A stretch of 40,000 nt of DNA from Neocallimastix lanati (nom. inval.) (GCA_016946835.1 JACVTC010000041.1:1230001-1270000); one strand, 5' to 3'; shown: positions 24,032 to 39,654, counted from the stretch's first letter. The notes: generated from the letters alone by a model not told the origin. Numbers and translations are program-made.

Positions 24032-24676
24032 CTGAGGGGAATTACAAATTTTTTTTTTTTTTTTTAAAAAAAATTTTTTTTATCCATTTCCTTTAATTTA
24101 ATAATTCAAGTTGTGTGTATGTAAGAAGATAAAAGGTATATCTAATTTATATTAATAACAAGAATTAATTATTATACATTATTATATTAATTATAAAAAT
24201 ATTTATATAAATAATAATATTCGTTTATATATAGAATATATTTTAATTTAAAATATATATATATATATATATATATTATAAAATAATAACAGATATTAAA
24301 GCTAATCGTCCAGTTTATTGGAATGAAGAAGAGACTAGTTGAGAAAATGAAAATTATATATATCCAATAAATTAACAATATAGAAAAAAAAATAATAATA
24401 AAATCACTAATATAATTATGTTTATAAAATAAAAAATATTATATTATACATCTAATTAAATATATTAGCTTAAATTAATAATTTATAATATGTATATTTG
24501 ATAAATCAAGTATAAACCATAAACAATTAATACATTCAAAATCTTTTATTAACTATATTCTGCAAAAAATATACTATATAAAAATATAAGAATATTAACT
24601 AACATAAAAAAATGCATTAGAAAATGAAAATGTGATATTGATTTTACAGAAATTCTCATGCATTGTAATTAAAGTT

Positions 24677-24722
<46 letters not shown>

Positions 24723-25198
24723 CAATAATAATACAAATAAAATTGTGGTAAATATAATAAAAATATTAATAATATATTTATATACTTTTAATTGATTTAA
24801 TTATAATTAATTATAATAATAAAAGTATTTATATTATTAATTTATAAAATATTTAAATATTTTTTTTTAATAATTTTCAATATTTGCTTATAATTATTTT
24901 ATTATATTATTATTATTACTTTGTTATATAAATAATATATATAATTTTCAAAATTTTATTATAATTTATATATATAATTAATTTTTATTATTTTTTTTTT
25001 TTTTTATCTTTTTTTTTTTATTGTTTTTTAAGTTATATGTGCGATTTGGATTGAATGAAATTTTTTTTTTTTAATTGCATATAATTATAAATTATTATTC
25101 TTTAATTATTAAATTATATTTTATATAGATATAAAAAAAAGAAAAGCTTATTTTAATAAAAAATATATATATAGATATAATATGAAATAGAAAGAGTT
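24032..25198. other. AT-rich spacer downstream of PRMT1
   Basis: Contains (TA)n at 24249-24275, a 42-nt poly(A) at 24678-24719 and several T-runs. A short plus-strand block at about 24291-24342 (IKANRPVYWNEEETS then TGA after an ACAG acceptor) looks exon-like but is isolated. Confidence 0.55.
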
Positions 25199-26938
<1,740 letters not shown>

Positions 26939-27290
26939 CTTTTATATCCAGATATAATATTTAAAGATAAATGCATATTCAATATAAATTAAAAAATATA
27001 TATTAATATATTTATAGTGCATTAATAACTCTCTTTTTACTATCTATTTATTTAAAAAAATATTTTTTGTTACTTTTAATATTAAATTTATAATTAAGAA
27101 ATTATATTGCTAAATTATATATTATATATTTTATAATTGATTCATTATCAATTAAAATATATATATATTTAATTAATCAATATTCTTTATAAATAATATA
27201 TTATTTTTTATTCTATATTATCATAAAATTTAAATAATATTAATAAATTTTTATTTTTCTTTTTTTTATAATTAATTATAGTTCAAAAAA

Positions 27291-27335
<45 letters not shown>

Positions 27336-27465
27336 TCCTTTAAAATCTTAAATTCTTCAAATGAATAATACATTTTTTTTTTTTTAATAAGAATAATTTG
27401 GACAGAACAAAACATTTAATTTATAAAAATATTTTATTTTATTTTATTTTATTTATTATTTAATG

Positions 27466-27519
<54 letters not shown>

Positions 27520-27635
27520 ATTTTCCCTATTATACCTTAAATTGATATTTTGATATTTGTAAAATTAAAATTAAATTATAATTAACTAATAAAATAATAA
27601 ATATTATAAAGATCTCTTGCTCTTTTTTTTTATAG

Positions 27636-27673
<38 letters not shown>

Positions 27674-28149
27674 TGACGAAATTAATTAATGTATAATTAA
27701 TTCAAATCTTAATTTACTAATTAAACTTATAATTTATCTTTTTTATTATATACATATTTATTTACGATATTTAAAGTACATTATTAAATATATTATTTAT
27801 GATTGGATTCCTTATTCAAAATTTTTGATTTATAATAATTGTATGTATTAAATATTATTATAACAATTATTTATATTAATATAAAAATATATATATATAT
27901 ATATTTCAAATATTTCATCTTTAGCAATTTATATAAGCATATGCTATATATATATTAAAACTGAAAAAATATAATATTATATATAAAAAAAAATAATGAA
28001 AATAAATAAATATTAATAAAATAACATACAATATTTATTAGTATTTAATAAATAAATTTAAATTTTATTATTTTCTATATTTTCATTAGAAAGAATAATG
28101 TTATTATATATATATAATCCCTTTTATATATATTATTATTAGAAAAGAT
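26939..28149. other. AT-rich spacer upstream of PRMT1
   Basis: No gene. Poly(A)-(TA)n at 27284-27335, poly(A) of about 50 at 27467-27516, and poly(A) of 30 at 27639-27668. Probably contains the PRMT1 promoter. Confidence 0.6.
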
Positions 28150-28555
28150 AATGTACTAACTGTGGACCTAAGAGAGTTGCGCTAGTATTGTAGTTTAATA
28201 TATTTTCGAAGGAATAACAAGCATTTGGGTACATGATTTCATGTGTCCATGTAGATATATATTCTTCTTGTGATGTAGATATATTATACTAAATTGCAAT
28301 CTTTTTTGACATTTATGCATTTGCTAAGGGAGTTAGTACAAATATTTACGAGTTAGGTTATATTAACCTCGCTTCAAAATGAAGTTAAGAACTTAAAAAC
28401 CTCTCAGCAATAATATGCATGTCAGATCGCCAACGTTGAACAATCAGTACGGCTGTCCAGAAGGGACGATATGGAAGTATGTAAAAACCTCGATATTCTC
28501 ATTGCCTCTTAGGAGGTAAAACCAAGGGCGGTACACTCCGGAAATAACAGAAAAA
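28150..28555. ncRNA. Candidate structured non-coding RNA or other non-coding island
   Basis: About 400 bp at about 35-40% GC inside DNA near 10% GC, with stops in every frame and no codon pattern on either strand. Several compact hairpins are visible: AGGTTA-TAT-TAACCT (28355-28369), CTTCA-AAA-TGAAG (28372-28384), GTCC-AGAAG-GGAC (28455-28467) and CCTC-TTAG-GAGG (28505-28516). A direct repeat ATGTAGATATAT occurs at 28250 and 28276. In AT-rich genomes, GC islands without frames are often RNA genes. I checked by eye for tRNA, U1-U6, U3, 5S, SRP and RNase P hallmarks and found none convincing. An ACAGAA near 28547 is too short to use. Strand unknown. A decayed transposon remnant is the main alternative. 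Confidence 0.35.
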
Positions 28556-28854
28556 AGAAACAATTAAAAATTTTATTTATTGCTTAATATATTTAAGAAA
28601 CCAATATTTAAATAATAAAATAATCAGACATATTTATATTTTAATACTTTAAATATATATATTTTTTTATTAATAAAAATAAACATTCTTATATAATATA
28701 TATAAAAAATACAATATTCAAATTACTACAAGAGCTAATCTTGAAATATAATATAATAAAATATAATATAATAAAATATAATAAAATAATAAATATATAA
28801 CAATTATTTTATTAAAAATGTATAGTTATCATTAATAATTTTAGAATATATATA

Positions 28855-28904
<50 letters not shown>

Positions 28905-29162
28905 AAATAATTTTTAAATATTTTATATATTTTTTCTTCCTTTATTTGACTCATTCAAACTTAAAATGAATTTGATTAACTTTATATGATTTTAAATGTT
29001 TTACATATGTAATATAAATTATATCATATTAAAAACTTTTTATTACATATTCATTAATGTATATATATATAAAAATGAATTTCTATTTTTTTTTATCTAA
29101 TTTTTTATAAAATAAATTATTAAAGAATAGCATATATTTAATTTTTTCTTCTTTATAATAGT
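28556..29162. other. AT-rich spacer 3' of ARL5
   Basis: ATAAAATATAAT tandem repeats at 28747-28790 and a 42-nt poly(A) at 28860-28901; no gene. Confidence 0.6.
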
Positions 29163-29236
29163 TTATGATTTACTAGATAAAATCCAGTCAAGACCTTCAT
29201 ATAACCTTTAAATTTTTATAAATGATTATTAATATA

Positions 29237-29288
<52 letters not shown>

Positions 29289-30534
29289 TAAATTAAATTA
29301 TATAAAAATTTATTTTTTAATATATTTAATTTACCCGTCTCCAGTTAACGCACAACAAGCTTGTATATGCCAATTTCTATCTTTTATAGAAGTTAATTTT
29401 AATTTTTCTGTTATTTCAGCAGCTGATAAAGCACCTTTGCAATCCTGCTTGTTAGCAAAAATTAATATAGAAGCATCTTGTAATAACTGATAATTTGTTT
29501 AAAGAAATTATTATTAATTATATATTATATTAATTTAACGATATATTACTATTTTTAATAAATATAAACAACAAAAATTTAATAATGATATATAAACCTC
29601 TGATTGAAATATTTTTGTCATTTCTTCTGATACGACATTTAATCTATCAACATCTGTACTATCTATTACCATAATTAATGCCTATGAATAAATATAACAT
29701 GATATAAATATTAATTTTAATATATATAATATTGTTATAACTTTAACTGTCATTTTTATTTACTTTTGCATTTGTATAATAAGTAACCCATGATGTTCTT
29801 AAACTTTCTTGCCCGCCAATATCCCACATTACCATTCTTTTTAATTATAAATAAGAAAATTTAAAAATATGTTAATATGTTAATAATAAGAATTAAATAT
29901 TTTAATTTGATAATATATATTAAAAAAAAAAAAAAAAAAGAAAAAAAAATTTTTTATTAGTCATTTATTTGCTATTATAATAACTATAATACTAAAATAA
30001 AATTTGAATTTTAAAATTTTCATTAAATATTTAAAGTTTTACTCTACAGTTTTTATAATTACTATTTATAATAATTATTTATTTTGTTTTTATCATAATT
30101 TATTAGTATTTTTTTTATTATTTTATTTGTTAAATTCATTATTATTTCTATTTATTTATTAAATTTTTAATTTATTAATATATGAGCATTTCAAAAATAA
30201 CTTCAAAATTATATATATTTAAATTAAATTTTTTGCATATTTAATATATTAATATAAAATAAATATTTATTCTAATTCTTTTATAAAATATATCTTTATT
30301 GAAAATGTAATAAATTACCTTTGTTGTTAAAATTAATAAACATTGTTTATAATAAATTTTTACAAATTCAATATTTTCAATCATTGTATTAATTATATAA
30401 TTTTTTATATATTAAAAATTATATTTGATTTTAATATAAAAACTTACTTCATATTTTTATATGTTATTTCCTTTAAAATATATAATATATATATATATAG
30501 TTGTTATTAATGATACATATTTATAATTTTTTTA

Positions 30535-30582
<48 letters not shown>

Positions 30583-30779
30583 AATATTTTTTTATTTTAT
30601 TCATTAAAAATAAAAGTAGATTATTATATTTATATACTTCAACATTTGAACCTATAGTTGGTGTTGTTACAACAGCTTCGTTTAATAATCTTTTAATAGC
30701 AAAATATATATATATATATTTAGGATAGAGTAATATTTACATAGTTTTTATTTTAATATTTTCTGTAATTATTCCATAT

Positions 30780-30819
<40 letters not shown>

Positions 30820-30979
30820 TATATATATATATATATAATTATTATTATTATTAAAAGTATAAAATTTACAATTTATATACAATAGTAGTTTTTCCTGCAT
30901 TATCAAGACCAACAATAACAATTTTAAATTCTTCCTTCGAATAAAATATTTGAATTAATTTTGATAATAAAGCACCCAT
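29163..30979 (-). CDS. ARL5: ARL5-type ADP-ribosylation-factor-like GTPase
   Basis: Seven exons (minus), 30979-30870, 30689-30638, 30470-30448, 29836-29764, 29681-29598, 29486-29335 and 29205-29163, splice in phase to 178 aa. Human ARL5A/B have 179. MGALLSK supplies the Gly2 for N-myristoylation. G1 is GLDNAGKT (24-31), switch I holds [11 protein letters not shown]3 is WDIGGQE with Gln71, G4 is NKQD (126-129), and G5 lies in [10 protein letters not shown]. The motifs [27 protein letters not shown] and LYEGLDWIL are ARL5-specific rather than ARF1 or ARL1. ARL5 works at the trans-Golgi, recruiting GARP for endosome-to-Golgi transport. Exon 3 is only 23 nt and is needed to restore [16 protein letters not shown]. 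One donor is GTTTAT instead of GTAAGT-like. Introns are nearly pure A/T and include a 39-nt poly(A). Confidence 0.95.
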
Positions 30980-32578
<1,599 letters not shown>

Positions 32579-33035
32579 TTATTTTTTCATTTGTTCTGGG
32601 ACCTCTTCGGTAGTAGTAAAATGAGGAGATATGGAAATAGAAATGTTTAAGGTTGATAATGATTTTTAAGGTTGATAATGATTTATAACTTATTAAATTA
32701 GCTTCTTTTAAAATTTTTGATATAAATCTTTTTTTTTTTTTTGAATATCAATTAATTTTACTTAAATCTTATATTTTCTAATTGATCTCCATTAAATCAA
32801 TTATTGTTGAAAAAACTGTTGATAATTATTTTTTAAGTACTTATTTAATATAGATTTTAAGTAGTTATAATAAATTAGGTTTAGGAAGGAAAAGTTATAG
32901 GTATTATAATTAATGAAAAATCATTATCAAATATTTTATATTTGGGTGGAGAAGTTTATTCTTTTTTAAAGATTTCTACTACGGTTTCTACTGAACAGTC
33001 TTTTTCTTTTGGTTTAAACGCTTTGATTTTCTTAC
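32579..33035 (-). pseudogene. Coding-like debris downstream of RRP1
   Basis: Several minus-strand stretches look like former coding DNA. GKKIKAFKPKEKDCSVETV then VEIFKKE-stop lies at 33036-32962. ISKILKEANLISYKSLSTL and ISISPHFTTTEEVPEQMKK-stop lie at 32727-32579. Within the latter a 19-bp tandem duplication (32647-32665 and 32666-32684) breaks the frame between STL and NIS. The first stretch may be the original C-terminus of RRP1 thrown out of frame at the AAT run. The rest could be a lost neighbouring gene. Confidence 0.35.
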
Positions 33036-35169
33036 CTAATTATTATTATTATTAAATTTTAATGAAGATTCAGAAATCATATCTTTATCTTTAAAATTTT
33101 CATATTTTTTATTATTATTCTCTATTTTTTTAATTACCTTTTTTGGTTCTGTTTTTTTCTTCTCTTTTTCTTCATCTGATCCATTAATAACAATTATTTC
33201 CTCCTTAGCTTTATCATGGGTTTCAGTTGATTTAGTATTAATCTTTGATTTAGCTTCTTTTTTAGCAGCTCTAGCAGGTGTCTTTCTCTTTTTTTTTGGT
33301 GATTCAATAAATTCAACTTCGTCTTCTTTATTTTCATCATCAATTTCTATTGATTCAACTTCTGCCTTTCTTTTTTTATTATTCTTTTTAACTGGTTTTT
33401 CATCTATAAACAAGTAACATAATAAAATAATATATAATTATAGTAATAATATGTAATAAATAATAGTAATATGTAATAAATGATAATATGAATAAAAAAA
33501 TTATATATTATTAATAATAAATTGTTAAAATAATATATAAATAAAAATAATATAAAATTTTATATATTAATTCAAAAAAAATTATAAACAATAAAATATA
33601 TATTATCAAAATAAAATAAATATTAATTAAATAAAGAATATAATTAAATAAAGAATATATATAATTTTTATATACTTTTTATTTATTTGTATGATTACCT
33701 TCATTAATTTCAATTGGTTGTTCTTTCTTAGTATTTTTTTTTGTAGTTTTTTTAACTGCTTTTTTAGTAGCCATTCCTTTAGATTTAGTTTTTGTTTTTT
33801 CTTCTTCAACTTCTTTATTTTCATCATCATCTTCTTCATTTTTTTCATTTCCTTCTTCATCTTGTAAAACTCCTTGAGCTTCAGATAAACCCTTAAATAC
33901 AATAATTAAACTTTCAATATTTTCAAAATTCTTTTTTAATACAAGTGGTTCGTTATTTAATTTTTCTAATCTTTCATAAATATCCTTAAAATTACAAGAT
34001 TTAACAACATTTGATTCTTCTTCTTCTTCGTTTGCTTCTTCATTTTCTTTATATATTCAAAAGTAATTTATATTAATATTTTATTTTAATATTAATTCTA
34101 TTTAAGTAGTTATTTAAATACTATATTGATTTACCATAGATATTAACAATATTTAAGAAAAGTTCTTCAACAACTTTTTCTACCAAAATATCGTTTGAGC
34201 AAAAACCAATAACGTCGAAGAATGGTTCTAAAATTTCAATAAAAACTGACGATGGAATCTATATTATTAATATTATTAAATTTTGTTTATATTACTGATT
34301 GATTTATAAATAAAAATATATACATATTTTATTGGTTAAAAAAAAATGAAGCATTACTGGTTTTGAAATAGCTTTTTCTAATTCAGGAATAAAAACTTCA
34401 CAAGCATGATATAATAAACTTGGCGGAACAGTTTGATCTAATAAACTAAAGTTATAAATCATTATGTTTTATATAATAAGTATTATTTTTACTATCACTG
34501 AAATGATTAAATTCCAATTAAATATAATAATTATTTTTAAGTAATACCTTAATGGACCATCAGTAAATATGTCCAAATATTTAATAACGTGAGTAATATC
34601 CCAATTAACTTTTTCAAGGAATTTAAATGAATTTAAATGAATTTGTCTAAATAAGTAATAGAACTTATCTAAACTGTAAAAAATTTTATTTTAAAAATAA
34701 ATTATATAAATATATATATATATATATATTTTAAATAAAGTTCCAATTATTATTAATTTTATATATAATTATAATTATTTATATATTGAATTATATATAA
34801 ATTTACTTGTAATTTTATTTCAATAAAAATAATAATAATAATAATAATAACAATAAAATAAGAATAATTTTTTCTTAATATATTTACCGTAATCTATCTA
34901 TACCAGTCCATTCTAATCTAATTTCTTTCCAGAAAGTTTCAATAAATTTAATTGCAATTTCATCTGGGATTTTTAAAATTAAAGAAGCCAATTTTTCAGA
35001 TAATTGTTGTTGAACTAAAGGTTTATCTGACATCCAAAAGCCTTTTTTTAATATTATTAGTTTAAATATATAATATAAATTATATATATATAAAGAAAAA
35101 AAAATATTAACGAAAGATTCATAATAATATTTAATTAAAAATATATATATGTTAATTTATATTTCACAA

Positions 35170-35200
<31 letters not shown>

Positions 35201-35699
35201 GTTGTTGTTGTTATCTGTATTGTTTTGTTTTTTATTATAATTTCTTAAAATAATAATAATTAAATATATATTTCGAATATTAAGAATAACATACAATAAA
35301 ATAAACCCTTCCATAATTTTAGTAAATCAAGGTCTGATAAATCTTTTTTATTTGATAAATATTTTGATAATCTTTTAACAGCTTTATCTCTGACTTTCTT
35401 ATCTATTACAAATATTTTTAAATATTACATTAAATATAACATTTGAAATAAAATTTAATTACAATTATTAAATATAACATTTGAAATAAAATTTAATTAC
35501 AATTATTAAATATAACATTTGAAATAAAATTTAATTACAATTATTTTAAATATATATATAAAATAAAAATAAAATAAAATATATATATAATATTAATTAT
35601 ATAAATTTTAATAAACTATTCAAAAAATATATATATATATATATATATATTCATACCAGCAGAAGCTAAAGCTTTTCCAAAAGAATTTTGTTGAGCCAT
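33036..35699 (-). CDS. RRP1: RRP1/Nop52 family ribosomal RNA processing protein
   Basis: Eight exons (minus), 35699-35657, 35402-35295, 35041-34888, 34673-34548, 34445-34358, 34258-34135, 34046-33699 and 33403-33036, splice in phase to about 452 aa. The N-terminal two-thirds carry the Nop52 helical domain: MAQQNSFGKALASADKKVRD, LLKLWKGLFYCFWMSDKPLV (restored across intron 2), FWKEIRLEWTGIDRLRLDKF, then KVNWDITHVIKYLDI. The C-terminal third is low-complexity acidic/basic with nuclear-localisation-like PKKKRK. The protein acts in the nucleolus in processing 27S pre-rRNA for the 60S subunit. The 3' end is uncertain. As written it runs through (AAT)5 to TAG at 33036-33038. Alternatives are a 102-bp intron (33137-33036) leading to VRKSKRLNQKKKTVQ-stop at 32988, or a 1-nt frameshift continuing into GKKIKAFKPKEK. 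Confidence 0.9.
35438..35545. repeat. 38-bp tandem repeat, three copies, in intron 1 of RRP1
   Basis: Units starting AACATTTGAAATAAAATTTA begin at 35438, 35476 and 35514 and are essentially identical, indicating a recent duplication. Confidence 0.9.
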
Positions 35700-35780
35700 T
35701 TCTATTTTATTATAAAGTAAATAATTCAAAAAATTCTTTTCCTATTTAATACTAATTTCAACAAATAACAGCAAGTTCAC

Positions 35781-35813
<33 letters not shown>

Positions 35814-36716
35814 TTAAATTAAAAAAAAAAAAAAACTTTAAAATTAATCAAATTGTAATAATTTAAACCAATCATTTTTTAGAATGGCTGATTAATAAAA
35901 ATTTACAATTATAATATTTCATTATTTTATTGTAATAAAACAATTTGCAATTAATAAATAAATATGTAATTGATACATTTATTTATTTACATTATTTAAA
36001 TAATTATCAATAATGTATTATAAATGTTTATAAATACTATATTGATATAAATTCTAAAATAAAAATTTATAATATAATTAATAATTATCGATAAAAATAA
36101 TACAACAAAAATTTCATTTTTAATCTTTTATTTTTTTTGGTTTTTTTTTTTTTTTTTAATATAGAAAATTGAATGAAATCAATATATCAGTAGTTTATAA
36201 TGTAAGCGATATATGTTTTATATAATAGTCATAAAATAAGTTAAAAGTAATATAAATTTTAATAATTATAAAAATTATATAAAATAAAAATAATAATAAA
36301 GACCTTTGAATCATTGTGAATCTTTAAAATTATTCTATTTAAGAAAAGGAAAAGGAATAACAATTTAAAAATTCGTAAAAATCAATAAATATTTTATTTC
36401 AGTTACATTTTTTTAATTTATAAATTTTTAATTTTAATCAATACAAAGCTAATTTTTAAATATTTTTCAATTAAGAATTCATTACTTATTAAAGATTTTG
36501 AAATTTGAAAATTAATTTTATTAATAATTTTCATTTTCAATTTAATTTAAACAAATCTATTAGGATAATAATGAATTAAATAAATTAAAAAAAGAATAAT
36601 TTAATAAAAAAATTTAATGTGATACGTATAAATAATTTTAATATAATTTATTACTTTAAAAGAATCAAATTTTTAAAATTTGAAATGTTAATTTCAAAAT
36701 GTAATTTCCTTCAAAA

Positions 36717-36717
<1 letters not shown>

Positions 36718-36786
<69 letters not shown>
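36718..36786. repeat. (AAT)n microsatellite
   Basis: About 23 perfect AAT units. Confidence 0.95.
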
Positions 36787-37019
36787 GCATTTAAATAAAC
36801 AATAAAAAAAATATATATATATAAAAATGAAAATTAAAATTAAAATATAATATATATGTATTAAATTAAATAAACATAAAGTATATATTATGAGAATATA
36901 ATTTTATCAATAATTTTTTGATAGAAATGAAATTTTAAAATTTAAATGAATTCAAAATTATATAATATATCGAGTACCTTTTAAGACATATATAAAAAAA
37001 TTTTTGTTATTGTTATTTT

Positions 37020-37020
37020 C

Positions 37021-37112
<92 letters not shown>
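37020..37112. repeat. (ATT)n microsatellite
   Basis: About 30 perfect ATT units. Confidence 0.95.
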
Positions 37113-37113
<1 letters not shown>

Positions 37114-37406
37114 AAATAAATGATATATAAATTAATATAAAAATTTAGGTTAATGGTGAAACCATCTTCATTAATGAACTTAGAAAAGAATGTAAATAGC
37201 AAGGAAAGAAAAAATAGTATATAATAATAATAATTTTAAATATTGTTGATAAAACTAAAAAATAAAATTATTATTAATAATATTAAAAAAAAAACTTGTT
37301 CATAAAAATGTTAATAATTAATTTTTATCAAAATTTTATTTCATACATGAAATATATAAATATTAAATATTTGTTATATATATTCATATCATTCTATTCC
37401 ATTATT

Positions 37407-37439
<33 letters not shown>

Positions 37440-37532
37440 GTAAAAGAAGAAAAAGAATAAAGTAATAATCCAAGATTAATAGCTGTTATAGGATTTAAAA
37501 ATTTTTAACCATAAATAATGTTTTTTTTTTTT

Positions 37533-37642
<110 letters not shown>

Positions 37643-37710
37643 CTCATTGCTACTAGTATTTTACAAAAGAGAATTATTTAATTTAAAATATGATACGTAG
37701 TTATCATATA

Positions 37711-37745
37711 ATCAAGTATTTGATTTGATTAATCAAATACTTGAT
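37711..37745. repeat. Perfect 15-bp inverted repeat
   Basis: ATCAAGTATTTGATT, 5-nt spacer TGATT, then AATCAAATACTTGAT. A perfect hairpin of mixed sequence, not a microsatellite. It could be a terminator-like or binding site, or the tip of a small inverted-repeat element. Confidence 0.85.
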
Positions 37746-37974
37746 TTAAATTTTATATATATGTTAAAAACTAAATAACTTAAAAATAAATAGAAAAACA
37801 AAAAATTAAATATTAGTATTTATATTTTTATATAAATTTTATAATATAAACAATCATTTTATCATTTGAAGGTTAAAAGGCGAAAATTATCTATTCATAT
37901 ATTTATTAAATAATATAATTCAAGTATTTTTTAGACAATCATTTACCAAAATTAACACTTGATCTGAGAGAGGA

Positions 37975-38176
37975 TTAGTGTAGTTGTTCCTCCATTAATG
38001 ATGGTTCTGAAAAGAAGCTTGTCGTATAAAGTGGCGTATAGGAACCGACTTTCATATCAGCTTTGTTTAGAAAGAGGTTCCCGTTAATATCAATACAGTA
38101 TGGCAAAGAATCCAATGAAAGTCTGATACATTTAAGGGAAAGACTGACTGGAGACCGCCTTATCATTAATTCCAGT
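37975..38176 (-). CDS. Orphan terminal-exon-like block, unknown protein
   Basis: On the minus strand a T12-AG acceptor at 38177 opens LELMIRRSPVSLSLKCIRLS, DSLPYCIDINGNLFLNKADM and KVGSYTPLYTTSFFSEPSLM, ending EEQLH at TAA 37975-37977. GC is about 40%, against about 10% around it. Codons such as CGG, GTC, CTC, ACG and CAC are used freely, unlike any other gene here. No upstream exon is visible. It could be the end of a recently acquired gene, a transposon fragment, or a gene remnant. I do not recognise the product. Confidence 0.35.
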
Positions 38177-38469
38177 CTAAAAAAAAAAAATTTTCAGTCA
38201 GTTTGTGTAACATTCGGAATATAAATAATTAAATATAACTTAAACAAAAATAAAGTTTAACCTAGGATAATTTATTTTTATTTTATTTTTTTAATTAATA
38301 CTTAAAGTAAATAAAATTTGTGGCTTATATATATCTGAATTTAATGTAATATTTTACGTTTTAGTTAAAATGTAATTTACAAAATAATAATAATTTAATT
38401 CATTTAATCAAAAATAATTCTTTAACAAATAAAGTATAAGTTTATTAAAAAAGAAAAAATATTAATAAA

Positions 38470-38482
38470 TTAAGAGTCTCAT
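38470..38482 (+). other. Primer-binding-site-like sequence of a lost LTR element
   Basis: TTAAGAGTCTCAT followed by TGACTC matches the primer-binding site and next bases of the element at 18831 (TTAAGAGTCTCAT-C-TGACTC). No recognisable LTR precedes it; a GTGGCTTATATAT phrase at 38319 resembles LTR sequence in the opposite orientation. Confidence 0.4.
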
Positions 38483-38769
38483 TGACTCAGTGTTTTAAAA
38501 AAATATATATGTAATTAAATGCAACAATAATATATATATCTATATAATAAATAATATTCTTTATTATATAACAGATATTACAGCCACGAAAAATTTGATT
38601 AATAAAATAAAAGTTTATTAAAAAAGAAAGAATATAATTTTTCTTTTATACCTAATCTTCTAAGCAAAATTTTATTACACTAAAAAAAAAAAAAAAAAAG
38701 GAATTATATTTTAAATTTATTGTTATAATGAAAATATTATTTTAAAAGTTTATTATAATTATTATTATT

Positions 38770-38921
38770 ATTACTATTACTATTACTATTATTATTATTA
38801 GTGTTAGTATTAGTATAGTATTAATATTAGTATTAGTTTAGTATTAGTATTAGTTTTAGTATTAGTATTAGTTTTAGTATTAGTATTAGTGTTGGTATTA
38901 GTATTAGTGTTAGTATTATTA
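38770..38921. repeat. Degenerate ATTAGT minisatellite
   Basis: About 20 variant units of TATTAG/TTAGTA with occasional TTAGTG and TTGGTA. Imperfect in contrast to the pure microsatellites elsewhere. Confidence 0.85.
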
Positions 38922-39067
38922 ATTTTAAATTAAATTCATTTTATCTAATTGTTTTATATTATATTTTTATTTTTATATATCATTTGCTATTATTATTTTT
39001 TATTGCTATTGTAATTATTTATTTATTTATTTATTTATTAATATTTTTATGTATTTATTATTTATTT

Positions 39068-39593
39068 TTAATTGGTTTTCTTAATTTTTTTTGATTTTTT
39101 ATCGTTGAAATTTGAAGATTGAGTTTTCTTTTGTTGGGTTTGTTCTGAAGGGGCATCATTAACACTCTTCTTTTCACCTTTATTTTTCTTTAATTGCTCT
39201 AACTTTGGAACAAGAACAAATTTATATAAAGCAAATAAGGCTAAAAGTATAAATGCAATACTCTATATGAATTTTATTTGATACATACATACAATTCAGT
39301 TAATATAAAATCTTTATACATTAAAAATGAAAAAAAAAATAAAAAAAATATAAAAAAATAAAAAAAAAAGGATGTATATATAAAGAGAAAAAAAATTCCT
39401 CCATAAAATACAAAATTAAATTTAATACTAACCCATCCAATTTTAACTTTCTTTGGCATTGGATTAGTGAATTCACCCTTGGAATATTTGCAACAAATAA
39501 TGGTTTCAACACATAAGATAGCAATCGTAACCCAGGCTTGAGTACCTAACTTCTTGCAAGTTCTATTTTATTATTTTATATAAAATTTATTAG

Positions 39594-39654
<61 letters not shown>

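Larger units (their letters stand above)
38177..39067. other. AT-rich spacer with element debris
   Basis: Holds a primer-binding-site-like motif at 38470-38482 (listed separately), a repeated phrase AAGTTTATTAAAAAAGAAA (38429 and 38610), A-run 38682-38698 and a TTAGTA-type minisatellite. No gene. Confidence 0.55.

Noticed and set aside
24291-24342. Plus-strand exon-like block IKANRPVYWNEEETS-stop
   Set aside because: Good acceptor but no upstream exon, and a similar ACAGATATTA phrase at 38570 suggests repeat debris instead.
33627-33902. Lys/Met-rich open frame on the minus strand
   Set aside because: A shifted frame of RRP1 exon 7; the correct frame continues the spliced protein.
39274-39524. 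Two overlapping minus-strand frames rich in Phe
   Set aside because: They run through the intron and out-of-frame part of the phosphatidylserine synthase exon.
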